Shown here: positions 35,866-44,303 of the stretch, piece after piece
Position numbering within the stretch: position 1 is the stretch's first letter
How the letters are laid out: every line of letters begins with the position of its first letter
From: Salinirubrum litoreum
GTDB taxonomy: Archaea; Halobacteriota; Halobacteria; Halobacteriales; Haloferacaceae
DNA: 64,000 nucleotides
Reading direction: 5' to 3'
NCBI RefSeq assembly: GCF_020567425.1
Contig: NZ_JAJCVJ010000001.1
Span: forward strand, 682,001-746,000
The notes under the pieces: generated by a model
Databases searched by the model: none
Seen by the model: the letters and a program-made list of their open reading frames with translations, nothing else
What the model was told of the DNA's origin: nothing
Made by a program: the position numbers and the translations under genes

Positions 35866-37013
35866 CGGACTTCGACTTCGCGGACCGTGTCGGGCGTGTA
35901 GAGCCGTCGGCGACGCTGGCAATCTCCAACCTCGCCGGGGAACTGGAAGCAGACGGGATCGACGTGGTCGACCTCTCGGTCGGGGAACCGGACTTCCCGA
36001 CCCCGGAGAACATCGTCGAGGCCGGCAAGGACGCGATGGACGCCGGCCACACCGGCTACACCTCCTCGAACGGGATTCCGGCACTGAAGGAGGCTATCGT
36101 CGACAAACTCCACGACGACGGCATCGACTGCGGGACCGAGAACATCATCGTCACGCCCGGCGGGAAGCAGGGGCTGTACGAGATCGTCCACACCCTCATC
36201 GACGACGGCGACGAGGTCGTCCTGCTCGACCCGGCGTGGGTCTCCTACGAGGCGATGGTGAAACTCGCCGGCGGGAGCCTGAAACGCGTGGACACCTCGC
36301 CGCACGACTTCCAGTTGGAACCGGCACTGGACGAACTGGCCGAGACCGTGTCTGACGAGACGGAACTGCTGGTCGTCAACTCTCCGTCGAACCCGACCGG
36401 CGCGGTCTACTCCGACGCCGCGCTGGAAGGGGTCCGAGACCTCGCGGTGGAACACGACATCACCGTCATCTCCGACGAGATATACAAGGAGATCACCTAC
36501 GGCGTCTCCCAGACGAGTCTCGGGTCGCTGGAGGGGATGGGCGACCGGACGATCACGCTCAACGGCTTCTCGAAGGCCTACTCGATGACCGGGTGGCGGC
36601 TCGGCTACTTCTGTGCGCCCGAGTCGGTCGTCCAGCAGGCGGGCAAACTCCACAGCCACTCGGTGTCGTGTGCGGTGAACTTCGTCCAGCACGCCGGCGT
36701 GGAGGCACTCCGGAACACCGACGACGCGGTCGCGGAGATGCGCGACGCCTTCGAGGAACGCCGGGACTTCCTCGTCGACCTGCTGGCGGAGCACGGCGTG
36801 GACGTGGCGGTGCCGGACGGCGCGTTCTACATGATGCTCCCCGTCGACGACGACGATCAGGCGTGGTGTGAGGGAGCCATCGAAGACGCCCACGTCGCCA
36901 CGGTGCCGGGGAGTGCCTTCGGGACGCCGGGCTACGCCCGCATCTCCTACGCCAAGAGTCAGGAGCGACTCGCCGAGGCGGTGGAGCGACTGGCCGCCCA
37001 CGACTACCTCTGA
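35862..37013 (+). CDS. Pyridoxal-phosphate aminotransferase (class I, aspartate type)
   Basis: The 383-residue enzyme binds pyridoxal phosphate through Lys238 in NGFSKAYSMTGWRLGY. Other landmarks are VVNSPSNPTGAVYSD, the DEIYKEITYG block with the cofactor-binding Asp/Tyr, and GYARISYAKS with the substrate-carboxylate Arg. It is nearest to archaeal aspartate/aromatic transaminases, so the donor cannot be fixed. Its start overlaps ribH (ATGA), an odd pair functionally; the operon may be only a chance of position. Confidence 0.9.
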   Translation: MTDFDFADRVGRVEPSATLAISNLAGELEADGIDVVDLSVGEPDFPTPENIVEAGKDAMDAGHTGYTSSNGIPALKEAIVDKLHDDGIDCGTENIIVTPGGKQGLYEIVHTLIDDGDEVVLLDPAWVSYEAMVKLAGGSLKRVDTSPHDFQLEPALDELAETVSDETELLVVNSPSNPTGAVYSDAALEGVRDLAVEHDITVISDEIYKEITYGVSQTSLGSLEGMGDRTITLNGFSKAYSMTGWRLGYFCAPESVVQQAGKLHSHSVSCAVNFVQHAGVEALRNTDDAVAEMRDAFEERRDFLVDLLAEHGVDVAVPDGAFYMMLPVDDDDQAWCEGAIEDAHVATVPGSAFGTPGYARISYAKSQERLAEAVERLAAHDYL

Positions 37014-37059
37014 GGCGGGTTCGAGAGCGATTTCGGCTTTCGGCAGTGTCGAGAGGACG

Positions 37060-37075
37060 GAGAGCTTCGGCTCTC
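37060..37075 (+). terminator. UUCG-tetraloop hairpin after the aminotransferase gene
   Basis: gagagc (37060-37065) and gctctc (37070-37075) close a ttcg tetraloop, 47 bases after the stop codon. Such stable hairpins are frequent 3' ends in GC-rich genomes; no T-run follows, so termination is uncertain. Confidence 0.4.
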
Positions 37076-37173
37076 GGCCTCGTCGACCGAAGCGCTCTCC
37101 TCTCGTCGGCTACATCACGCCGAGTACATCGGGACGCGAAACCGGTTTCACCTCTCCGGACCAACCGCCGGCA

Positions 37174-38526
37174 GTGACGATCCTCGGCGTCGACGACACC
37201 GACTCCCGCGAGCGCGGGATGTGTACGACGTACCTCGCCGACCGGGTGGCCCGCGAGATCGAGTCCCGGGGCGGGCGCGTACAGCGCCGCCTCCTCGTCC
37301 GACTCAACCCCGCCGTCGAACACAAGACGCGGGGCAACGCCGCCCTCGCGCTCCACACCGAGCATCCGACCGACGCGGTCCGCGACATCGCGACAGAGGC
37401 GCTCGCCGCCCTCGCGGAGACCGACGACCCGCGAACGAGTCCGGGGCTGGTCGTCGCGGACACCGATCCAGAGACGGTACCCGACGCTGTCGCCGAGTTC
37501 GCCCGCGAGGCCCTCCGGGAGTTCCACACGACCGACGACGCCGTGGCGCTCGCAGAGTCCGTCGGCTACGAGCACCGAGGGTGGCACGGCGGCCGGGGGC
37601 GCATCGGCGCGCTGGCGGCCGTCGGCGCGTGGCGCGCCTTCGACGAGTGGACCTACGAACACGTCTCCTACCGAGTGTTCGACCGGTGTGGCACCCCCCG
37701 CGAGGTGGATCACGACTCGGTGTTCGCCGCCGCCGAGTCGGGCTACCCCGAGGTGTGGGACACCGTCGACCGCGCCGAGGGAGAATCGGTCTGCGTCCCC
37801 CACGCACCCGGCCCGATCCTCCACGGTGTTCGCGGCGACGACCCCGACGCAGTCCGCCGTGTCGCGTCCCGGATCGACGCCGAACCGGTCGCCCACTCGG
37901 CGACGTTCGTGACGAATCAAGGCACCGACGCCCACCTCCGCCCCGGCGAGATCGGTGCCCTCCGAGACGGCCGGAGCTACCGCGTCGACGGGGTCGTGAG
38001 CGCGGCACCCGAGACGCGCGCCGGCGGGCACGTCCACCTGACGCTGGCCGACGAGGACGCCGAGGACGCGAGAGACGCAAGAGGTGCGGGAGATGCGAGA
38101 GGCGCGAGAGACGCAAGAGGTGCGGGAGACGCAAGAGGCGCGAACCGGCTCGACTGTGTGGCGTTCGAACCGACGAAGCGGTTCCGTGATCGCGTCCGCG
38201 CGCTGCGCGTCGGCGACCGACTCACGGTCTGTGGCGAGGTCAGCGACGGCACGCTCAAACTGGAGAAGTTCGCGGTCCGCGAGTCGGTGACGACCGAACT
38301 CGCCACCCCGGTCTGTCCGGACTGCGACCGGACGATGGAGAGCGCCGGCCGGGGACAGGGCTACCGCTGTCGGGACTGCGGGACGAGTGCCCCCGGCAAG
38401 ACCGAGGTTCGGATCGACCGCGACCTCGAAACGGGCTGGTACGAGGTCCCGCCCTGCGCCCGCCGACACGTCGCCAAACCGCTGATTCGCGGGGGCTTCG
38501 ACGCGCCGACACATCCCGAGCGGTGA
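37174..38526 (+). CDS. tiaS: tRNA(Ile2) 2-agmatinylcytidine synthetase
   Basis: The 450-residue archaeal enzyme attaches agmatine to C34 of the isoleucine tRNA that reads AUA, preventing misreading of AUG. It starts with GTG and the GVDDTDSRERGMC segment (5-17). Then come the GWHGGRGRIGALAAVG block, an OB-fold (from about 273) and a C-terminal zinc ribbon with CPDCDRTM and YRCRDCGTS. A tandem repeat expansion (about 299-322) sits in a loop of the OB-fold, between HVHLTLADEDAE and NRLDCVAFEPT. This insertion is rich in Ala, Gly, Arg and Asp and absent from the general family. Confidence 0.92.
   Translation: MTILGVDDTDSRERGMCTTYLADRVAREIESRGGRVQRRLLVRLNPAVEHKTRGNAALALHTEHPTDAVRDIATEALAALAETDDPRTSPGLVVADTDPETVPDAVAEFAREALREFHTTDDAVALAESVGYEHRGWHGGRGRIGALAAVGAWRAFDEWTYEHVSYRVFDRCGTPREVDHDSVFAAAESGYPEVWDTVDRAEGESVCVPHAPGPILHGVRGDDPDAVRRVASRIDAEPVAHSATFVTNQGTDAHLRPGEIGALRDGRSYRVDGVVSAAPETRAGGHVHLTLADEDAEDARDARGAGDARGARDARGAGDARGANRLDCVAFEPTKRFRDRVRALRVGDRLTVCGEVSDGTLKLEKFAVRESVTTELATPVCPDCDRTMESAGRGQGYRCRDCGTSAPGKTEVRIDRDLETGWYEVPPCARRHVAKPLIRGGFDAPTHPER
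38068..38139 (+). repeat. 36-base in-frame tandem duplication in tiaS
   Basis: Bases 38068-38103 are repeated at 38104-38139 with two substitutions. Each copy also contains smaller direct repeats (gagacgcaagaggtgcggg and gagatgcgagaggcgc-like sub-units), so several rounds of expansion are likely. The unit is 12 codons and keeps the frame. Confidence 0.9.
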
Positions 38527-38552
38527 CTGCGACCCGGTCGGGTTCCAGCCCG

Positions 38553-39185
38553 TCAGCGATCCAGCGCGGCCAGCACGTCACGACTCGACGCGACCGTGGC
38601 GAACTCGCCGGACAACTGCGCGAGTGCGGCCCGGTGGTTCTCCGCTGCCGACAGGTGCCCACCGCCCGGCACCGCACGGTCGAAGGTCGCGGTCGCGTCC
38701 GCGACGACGACTGCCTCGAAGCCGAGGTTCTCGGCCATCCGTGTCGTCGTGGAGACGCAGTGGTCGGTCGTCAGGCCGACGACGACCACCGTCTCGTGGC
38801 CGTGGTCGCGGAGCCACGTCTCCAGCCCCGTGCCGACGAACGCACTGTTGACCGACTTCTCGAAGGTCGGTTCGTCGGCCACCGGAGCAGTCCTGGCCTG
38901 GAACGCGAACCCCGGGCCGTCCGGTCGGAGTGGCGAGTTCGGTTCGGTAGACGCGTGGCGGACGTGGACGCGCGGGAGGTCGCGGTCGCGCCACGCGTCG
39001 AGCAGTTCGCCGGCGCGGGATTCGGCGTCCGGGTTGGTTCGCTCGCCCCACGCCGAGTCCTCGAAGCCGGTCTGGAGGTCGACGAGCAAGAGGACCGGGT
39101 CGGGCGGGAGCGTGAGGTCGGGAGCGAGCGCGCCGGTGGTCGAGTGGTCGAGCAGTGGCCCGTCGACGTCCGAGTCCTCGGGCAT
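38553..39185 (-). CDS. Isochorismatase-family cysteine hydrolase
   Basis: The 210-residue protein has the family triad: Asp36 in [13 protein letters not shown], Lys110 in FEKSVNSAF and Cys143 in [12 protein letters not shown]. The family includes nicotinamidase and other amide or ester hydrolases; the substrate cannot be read off. ATG at 39185 lies one base after the YcgG-like stop; an in-frame GTG at 39194 would overlap it. The two genes are therefore probably an operon. Confidence 0.88.
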   Translation of the reverse strand: MPEDSDVDGPLLDHSTTGALAPDLTLPPDPVLLLVDLQTGFEDSAWGERTNPDAESRAGELLDAWRDRDLPRVHVRHASTEPNSPLRPDGPGFAFQARTAPVADEPTFEKSVNSAFVGTGLETWLRDHGHETVVVVGLTTDHCVSTTTRMAENLGFEAVVVADATATFDRAVPGGGHLSAAENHRAALAQLSGEFATVASSRDVLAALDR

Positions 39186-39186
39186 C

Positions 39187-39990
39187 TCAGTCACTCGCCT
39201 GCGGCGCTGGCGGCTGGACTTTCGGGTGTTCTCGCGTCACGCGAATCGGACACTCGTCGGGTGCCTGCGACTCGTCGGCCGAGAGCATGTACTGGATCCA
39301 CTCGCGGTCGCCCTCGACGCCCCAGTCGCCGATGTCGGCGTGTGGGCAGACGCCGTCGTACTCGGTGATCCGTTCCTGGATGACCTCGCGGGCCTGCTGG
39401 CCGGCCTCGGTGTCGGCCGTGATCCCCTCGAAGATAGCCCGGGGCTGGAAGGTGATCTCCAGTCCGATCGGACAGTACCGGCTCATCCGGTCGTCGTAGA
39501 AGGGCGCACGACAGGTCGGGAACATCGGCTCGCCCGCGAAACAGAACTCCCAGTGTTCGTCGTCCGGATCGGTCGGGATGTCCGCCGGCCACGGCTCCGG
39601 GTCGTGGACGTGGAGGAACTGGAGGACGTGCCACAGGCGCTCGTGGTAGTCGGCTTCGGTCACGACCGCCGGGTCGGGGTTCCAGAAGGTGACGAGCGAG
39701 CACCGGTCGCTGTAGTCCGGGAAGGTCTCGACGTACTCGGTCAGTGTGTCCCGGAACGCGAACAGCGCGTCGGGGTCCGTCGAGGACTCGACGAAGGTGT
39801 AGAGCGCGTCGCCGTTGCGTTCCGACTCGATGCCGAAGTAGCAGGGGAACGGCGAGTCGTTGCGCTCGCCGAGCAGGCCCTCGCGGAACGACTCGTAGTG
39901 CGCCTCGGCCCAGTCCGGGAGGTCGCCGGCGGCGAGTCGGTCGTGGAGTTCCGACTGCGTGAGCAGTGACTGCACGCCCGGTTCGTTCAT
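39187..39990 (-). CDS. YqcI/YcgG family protein
   Basis: This 267-residue protein contains the family phrases [40 protein letters not shown], the [17 protein letters not shown] block and [15 protein letters not shown]. Conserved cysteines in PCYFG and PTCRAPF and a heme-protein-like layout are reported in the family, but the activity is unknown to me. It is followed at once by the isochorismatase-like gene. No signal peptide is present, so the protein is cytoplasmic. Confidence 0.85.
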   Translation of the reverse strand: MNEPGVQSLLTQSELHDRLAAGDLPDWAEAHYESFREGLLGERNDSPFPCYFGIESERNGDALYTFVESSTDPDALFAFRDTLTEYVETFPDYSDRCSLVTFWNPDPAVVTEADYHERLWHVLQFLHVHDPEPWPADIPTDPDDEHWEFCFAGEPMFPTCRAPFYDDRMSRYCPIGLEITFQPRAIFEGITADTEAGQQAREVIQERITEYDGVCPHADIGDWGVEGDREWIQYMLSADESQAPDECPIRVTREHPKVQPPAPQASD

Positions 39991-40090
39991 ACCTCGACTG
40001 AGGCACGCAGAAGTATGTGGATTTCGAAGGATCGAGTGTGGATCTCGAAGGGCCCGCGGTCGGTCTGCCCGCTCCTCGAAGACTCCGCGC

Positions 40091-41659
40091 TCAGTCCGCC
40101 CGGACCGAGTAGACCGCCGACTGCTCGTCGGGGGCGGTCGTCGTCAGCAGGGAGACACCGAACGTGAGCACGAGGCTCAACAGCATCCCGTACAGCGCGA
40201 AGTCCCACGTGAAGTAGGTCGTCCCGAAGACGGTCAGTGTGGACCCGGCGACCGTGAGCGTCTGTGCCGGGACGAAGACGTGAGCGAGGTAGAACACCTG
40301 ACTGCCGAGGATGCCCGCGAACATCCCCTGCCGGTTCGTCCGGGGCCAGTAGAGTGCGAGCATCACCGGCAGTGCGAGTTGCGCGAACCCGCCGAACGCG
40401 GTGTCGCCGACCTCCAGCAGCGTGCCGGGGCGGAACAGACTCCCGACGAACGCGAGCAGTGCGAAGCCGGCGACCACGACACGGGCGAGCAACCCTTCCG
40501 TTCGCTCCGAGGCGTCGGGGTTCACCAGCGGTCGGTAGAGGTCCCGCGTGATGTACGAGGCACCCGACAGCAGCATCGAGTCCGAGGAGGACATCATCGC
40601 CGCCATCGCGCCGGCGATCACCAGCGCCGCGAACCAGACCGGCGTGTACTCGTTCAGCAGGACCGGCACGACGTTCTGACCCTCCGGAACGACCACGCCG
40701 AGTCCGGCGGCCCACGTGCCGAGCAGGAACGCCGGGACGAAGAGGAGAACGACGAGAACCGGCCACAGCGCGAAGGAGCGCTTCAGCACGCGGGCGTCCT
40801 TCGCGACGAAGAACCGCTGGTTGATCTGTGGGAACATCGTCACGCCGAACGCGATCGTCACGGCGGTCGAGATGATGTACTGCGGGGTGTAGAAGCCGCT
40901 TCCGAGCGAGAGGAACCCGGCGGTCGTCTCACCCGCCTGCAGGCCCTCGTTGATCGGGCCGAGACCGCCGACCGCCGAGAGTACCCACGCGACCGCGATC
41001 CAGACGATACCGAGCATGAACAGCCCCTGGATCGTGTCGGTCCACGCGACGCCTCGCAGGCCCGCGGCCGCGACGTAGCCGATCATGAACACGGTGATGA
41101 GCGCCGCGCCGGCCCAGTAGGGCACCGCGCCGTTCGTCAGACCGGTGATCGCTTCGCCGGCACCGATCTGCTGGAGCATCACGTACGGGAACAGCCAGAA
41201 GACGCTGATCCCGGCGACCAGGGCGCGCAGGGTGGTCGACCCGAACCTGTCGCCGAGCATCTCTCCCAGCGTGACGTACCCCTGTTTCCGACCGACGAGC
41301 CACTGCTTGTAGCCGATCAGGTACCAGAGCACCGCAAAGAGGATGCCGTCCATCACGCCCATCACGAGGATCCACTCGGGACCGAACCGGTAGGCGATGT
41401 CCGGCCCGGCGAAGAACGTGAACGCCGACAGGAGGGTGGCGAACGTCGTGAACAACAGGACGACGGTCCCGATAGACCGCGAGGCGAGGTAGTAGTCCTC
41501 GGCCGCTCGGCTGGTGACGCGATACGCGACGAGGCCGACCGCGAGCGCCAGCACGAGGTACGCGCCGATCACGCCCAACTGGACCGCGAGGTCCGACTGG
41601 AGCACGACCACCGGGAGTGAAAGCGAGGCCCAGACCGGGGCGAGTCCGGTGAGGCTCAC
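40091..41659 (-). CDS. Sodium:solute symporter (SSS) family transporter
   Basis: The 522-residue transporter has about 13 helices. SSS landmarks are DYYLASRSIGTVVLLFTTFAT, the GYVTLGEMLGDRFGS loop, GLRGVAWTDTIQGLFMLG and the sodium-site phrase AGAMAAMMSSSDSMLLSGA. Together with the preceding DUF3311 protein it forms the usual two-component pair, like bacterial PanF/MctC-type symporters for small organic acids. The start is the GTG at 41659, overlapping the DUF3311 stop (GTGA), which is better supported than the open frame upstream. Confidence 0.9.
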   Translation of the reverse strand: MSLTGLAPVWASLSLPVVVLQSDLAVQLGVIGAYLVLALAVGLVAYRVTSRAAEDYYLASRSIGTVVLLFTTFATLLSAFTFFAGPDIAYRFGPEWILVMGVMDGILFAVLWYLIGYKQWLVGRKQGYVTLGEMLGDRFGSTTLRALVAGISVFWLFPYVMLQQIGAGEAITGLTNGAVPYWAGAALITVFMIGYVAAAGLRGVAWTDTIQGLFMLGIVWIAVAWVLSAVGGLGPINEGLQAGETTAGFLSLGSGFYTPQYIISTAVTIAFGVTMFPQINQRFFVAKDARVLKRSFALWPVLVVLLFVPAFLLGTWAAGLGVVVPEGQNVVPVLLNEYTPVWFAALVIAGAMAAMMSSSDSMLLSGASYITRDLYRPLVNPDASERTEGLLARVVVAGFALLAFVGSLFRPGTLLEVGDTAFGGFAQLALPVMLALYWPRTNRQGMFAGILGSQVFYLAHVFVPAQTLTVAGSTLTVFGTTYFTWDFALYGMLLSLVLTFGVSLLTTTAPDEQSAVYSVRAD

Positions 41660-41868
41660 GCCTCCACCCCCATCCCGCGATCCCACGCACTGCGGGTGAA
41701 CAGGTAGAAGACGCCGCTGGCGAGGCACATCCAGCCGATGTGCCACCACAGCCACAGCGGGAGTCCGGCGACCACGCGCCCGTCACCCCACAGGAACCAC
41801 GGCACCGCGAAGACGACGAGCACTGCGAAGGTGAGTATCCACAGATACTCTCTCGGTGTTCGAGCCAT
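41656..41868 (-). CDS. DUF3311 small membrane protein
   Basis: The 70-residue protein has two hydrophobic helices: about 9-26 (WILTFAVLVVFAVPWFLW) and 34-56 (LPLWLWWHIGWMCLASGVFYLF), with the W-x-G-x2-C segment of the family. DUF3311 proteins are encoded just before SSS symporters and are thought to be part of the transporter. The stop overlaps the symporter GTG. ATG at 41868 is preferred to more distant codons because a promoter-like block with a perfect inverted repeat lies upstream. Confidence 0.88.
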   Translation of the reverse strand: MARTPREYLWILTFAVLVVFAVPWFLWGDGRVVAGLPLWLWWHIGWMCLASGVFYLFTRSAWDRGMGVEA

Positions 41869-41928
41869 CAGTGGCACTACTAATCGACACAGGTACGTAA
41901 AGGTTGTTAGATCGTGTTCGTTCTCTCT

Positions 41929-41953
41929 TATCGAAGAATATTTTTCTTCGATA
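41929..41953 (-). promoter_or_regulatory. Perfect inverted repeat at the DUF3311-symporter promoter
   Basis: tatcgaagaa (41929-41938) and ttcttcgata (41944-41953) are exact inverse complements, spaced by five bases (tattt). The arms together are AT-rich and include the TATA-like aaatatt. They lie about 60-85 bases before the DUF3311 ATG. This is the shape of an operator for a dimeric regulator overlapping the core promoter. Confidence 0.6.
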
Positions 41954-42065
41954 CGGTGTCGTGAGGGAGTTCGGTAATGCACGAGTGACCGGTCGACGGA
42001 ACGTCGGAGTCGTCGCTGGAGTGACTGCCGTCGAAGCGCGATAGTCGGCGTGACGCGGCCCCCCG

Positions 42066-42710
42066 TCAGTCGCGCAGGGCGACGACCACGTCGACCAGAC
42101 AGAGAGCGACGAGAAACAGGAACAGTTCAGGGGAGAGCGCCGACCCGACGTCCCGGTCCAAGGGGTCCGTGGTCGCCGCGACCAGTCCCAACCCGACCGC
42201 GTAGTAGCCTGCGCGGGCGAAGGTCCACCGCCGCTCTCCACGGTCGAGGTGCGGGACCAGTCCGGCACCGACCGCGCCGAAGACCGCGGCCGAGACGATG
42301 CCCAGAACCCACGATCCGGTAGCGATGTCCAGCACCGACGCGCCGTAGGTGGCGATCATCAGCGTCCCGGACAGCAGGGCCGCACGCCGGAGGAACTGAA
42401 AACTCCCGCCGCGTTCGGCCATCGTGGACGCCGAGAGCGTGGGCCACGGGTGCCCGACCGAGACGTAGCCACCCCGGACGGTGCCCACCGCGAGGATGGT
42501 CGCGGCGTAGCCCGCGATCCCCGCAGTTTTGGCCTCGACGTAGATGTACGGCGTCTGGAGGACGACCCACAGCGCCGGAAGCCCCAGCACGGTCGTCTGC
42601 GCGAAGCCGGCGAAGACGTGGGCGATCCAGCGCTCGATCCCCTCCTTCTCGTCGTCCCGCCGGGGGCGCGCCGGGCGTGAGGCGGTTCGGTCGCGGTTCG
42701 ATGAACTCAT
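42066..42710 (-). CDS. Membrane protein of unknown function
   Basis: The 214-residue protein has a hydrophilic N-terminus with basic/acidic residues (RPARPRRDDEKEGIERWIAH), then about six hydrophobic segments, including FAGFAQTTVLGLPALWVVLQ, AGIAGYAATILAVGTV and LFLFLVALCLVDVVVAL. No motif is recognised. The cytoplasmic loop with FQFLRRAALLSG is basic, fitting the positive-inside rule. The gene is alone; a TATA-like region lies near 42735. Confidence 0.65.
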   Translation of the reverse strand: MSSSNRDRTASRPARPRRDDEKEGIERWIAHVFAGFAQTTVLGLPALWVVLQTPYIYVEAKTAGIAGYAATILAVGTVRGGYVSVGHPWPTLSASTMAERGGSFQFLRRAALLSGTLMIATYGASVLDIATGSWVLGIVSAAVFGAVGAGLVPHLDRGERRWTFARAGYYAVGLGLVAATTDPLDRDVGSALSPELFLFLVALCLVDVVVALRD

Positions 42711-42879
42711 CCCCCCGACCGTAGCTGGACTATGATCTAAAGGCTTGGGAGCGTGAGAGGAATCCGAGTGAGTCGTCGGTGGTCTCCGTCGAGCGTCGTC
42801 TGTCGCCGGTCCCGCAGCAGTCTACGCTCGGCCGGCGCGCACGGGTAGTTTGACCCGGCTGGCGGACCTCTGTGGAATC

Positions 42880-43002
42880 GTGTTCTCCTCGCTTCGATCG
42901 CGGGTCGCCAGGGTTCTCCCGAATCGACTCGTCCTCGCGGTCCTCCTCGATCTGCTCGTCTGCTGCCTCCTCCTGTTCTGGATGGCCGTGACCGTCACCT
43001 GA
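42880..43002 (+). CDS. 40-residue single-helix membrane protein
   Basis: A GTG-started frame encodes a basic N-terminus (SLRSRVARVLPNR) and one hydrophobic helix (LVLAVLLDLLVCCLLLFWMA), ending in VTVT. Its stop lies three bases before the stop of the convergent RNA ligase partner gene. The codon choice and the positive-inside pattern support it, but there is no clear promoter; it could be chance. Confidence 0.4.
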   Translation: MFSSLRSRVARVLPNRLVLAVLLDLLVCCLLLFWMAVTVT

Positions 43003-43005
43003 CGA

Positions 43006-43725
43006 CTACTCCGTGGAGTCGGTGGTGTCGTCGGTGCCGGTGTCGGTTGGGCCGTCGGTACCGGTGCCGGTCACGCGGTCGCCGTTCGCGGCGGTGAGAT
43101 ACGCCTCCAGCAGGCCGGGGAAGTCTCTCCCTTTCAGGTAGCGCAGGCCGAAGTCCTCGGCCCACGAGATGATCCCGGTGTCCTCGGTGACGACGCCGGC
43201 GTCCATCTCGCGGGCGAGGATCAGGAGGTCGAAGTCCTCTCGGGAGTCCAGCACCCCTTGCCTCAGCGTCCGCCGGTACTCGTCGCGCAGGTCGGAGATG
43301 ACCTTGTCGACCTCGCTCAGGTGGTCCTCGGCCGGGTCCTCGCGGGAGTCCTCGGCCTTCCGGACCGCCTTCTCCGAGACGCGTAGCCCGCGATTCACCC
43401 GGTCGCTCATCTCGTCGATGAAGCCGTAGACGATCTCTGCGGGGATCATCACCTCGAAGCGCGCGGGGTTCTTCTTGATGACCCAGGCGTTCAGTTTGGC
43501 GAAGGTCTCCTCGGAGACGCCGCGGTCCTCCAACATCCGGGCGAGTTCCTCGTAGATGGACGGCGGGAGGTAACAGGAGATGTTGAGTTCGAGTTTCGCC
43601 CGCGCGATCAGATCGAGAAAGCGGGAGACGGCGTCTTCGAGACTCTCCCCGTCCCGTCGGATCTCCTCGGTGATGAAGACCGACGTGTCGAGGACGAATC
43701 GCTGTTTCAGCGGATACTCCGGCAT
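43006..43725 (-). CDS. RNA ligase partner protein (PIN-like)
   Basis: The 239-residue protein matches the archaeal 'RNA ligase partner' family, whose genes usually lie near an Rnl3-type ATP-dependent RNA ligase. It is a PIN-domain protein: Asp13 in [15 protein letters not shown] is the first acidic residue, and [19 protein letters not shown] supplies others. The C-terminal tail (about 215-239) is a Thr/Gly/Asp repeat. No ligase gene is within this window. The start [10 protein letters not shown] agrees with the family and with a TATA (gatatttcac, 43749-43758) about 28 bases upstream. Confidence 0.88.
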   Translation of the reverse strand: MPEYPLKQRFVLDTSVFITEEIRRDGESLEDAVSRFLDLIARAKLELNISCYLPPSIYEELARMLEDRGVSEETFAKLNAWVIKKNPARFEVMIPAEIVYGFIDEMSDRVNRGLRVSEKAVRKAEDSREDPAEDHLSEVDKVISDLRDEYRRTLRQGVLDSREDFDLLILAREMDAGVVTEDTGIISWAEDFGLRYLKGRDFPGLLEAYLTAANGDRVTGTGTDGPTDTGTDDTTDSTE

Positions 43726-43748
43726 CACCGGAGATTGACGCCCGGCAG

Positions 43749-43758
43749 TGAAATATCG
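43749..43758 (-). promoter_or_regulatory. TATA element of the RNA ligase partner gene
   Basis: gatatttcac on the minus strand ends about 24 bases before the ATG at 43725, consistent with a leaderless transcript and against the longer in-frame start. Confidence 0.6.
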
Positions 43759-43953
43759 TCCGGGGCGGGTTCGAGGGAATCTGCGCGAGAGTTCGGCGAG
43801 GATTTCGACCAGGATCACTGCTACGACGACCGACTGAAGAATCTGACTCACGTCACGCGACCAGTCAGGCGGGCTGGCGCGACCCCCGTGTCGCGCCGAC
43901 GGTCGCAGGTAGGCGCTCACGCTGAAAGCGACTGGTCCACCGGGTGTTGCATG

Positions 43954-44115
43954 AGTCCCCGCCCAATCTCAGGGTGGGACTGAAAGGGGCCGCGCTCTCG
44001 ATCCTGCCCCGACGCCGGTAGCACTGGACTGAACGAGAGCGCGAGCGAAGCGACGCGCTCTCGTGAGGGAAGCGCGCACCAAGTCGCGGCAGGTCGAGAG
44101 CGTGGGGGCTTTCAC
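43954..44115. other. Inverted-repeat element / candidate structured RNA
   Basis: A hairpin (43954-43981, about ten pairs with a bulge) is followed by the words gactgaaagg and a large stem. Bases 43993-44008 (cgctctcgatcctgcc) pair with 44088-44102, 15 pairs with one bulge. Inside, 44034-44043 pairs perfectly with 44054-44063. Because the same octamer (cgagagcg / cgctctcg) occurs alternately four times, other pairings are possible. The arms extend outward to tgaaag on each side (43981 and, inverted, 44114). It could be a small RNA or a short mobile inverted-repeat element. Confidence 0.5.
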
Positions 44116-44273
44116 CTCTCGTCGTCTGCGACCGATTCGACCGAGTTCTCGACAACCGATTCGACCAAGTTCACACCCTCGCTCCAGTCGACAGAATCTA
44201 CCGCTCGGACCGAATCGACAGAACCCACGTCTCGAACGTTTCCACCAGAACCCGCGTACTCGTATCCACCGCC

Positions 44274-44281
44274 TTCATATC
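44274..44281 (+). promoter_or_regulatory. TATA element of Agl23-like copy 2
   Basis: ttcatatc lies 23-30 bases before the GTG at 44304 and would give a leaderless transcript. Confidence 0.5.
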
Positions 44282-44303
44282 GGTCGCGCCAGCAGTCGGG
44301 GGT

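Larger units (their letters stand above)
43726..44303. other. Intergenic region with a nested inverted-repeat element
   Basis: The gap between the RNA ligase partner gene and the second Agl23-like gene holds no supported gene. An in-frame extension of the partner gene here encodes a membrane-like stretch ([15 protein letters not shown]) but lies upstream of the gene's own TATA. From 43954 to 44115 is a structured element described separately. From 44120 to 44240 the DNA repeats gattcgac-like words: ccgattcgacc, ccgattcgacc, accgaatcgac. Confidence 0.6.

Noticed and set aside
43726-43920. N-terminal membrane-helix extension of the RNA ligase partner protein
   Set aside because: The open frame continues upstream and contains a hydrophobic stretch, but the family N-terminus is at 43725 and a TATA box lies within the proposed extension at the right distance from that start.
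43960-43990. CRISPR repeat
   Set aside because: The word gtgggactgaaagg loosely resembles the end of haloarchaeal CRISPR repeats, but there is one copy, no spacers and no cas genes.
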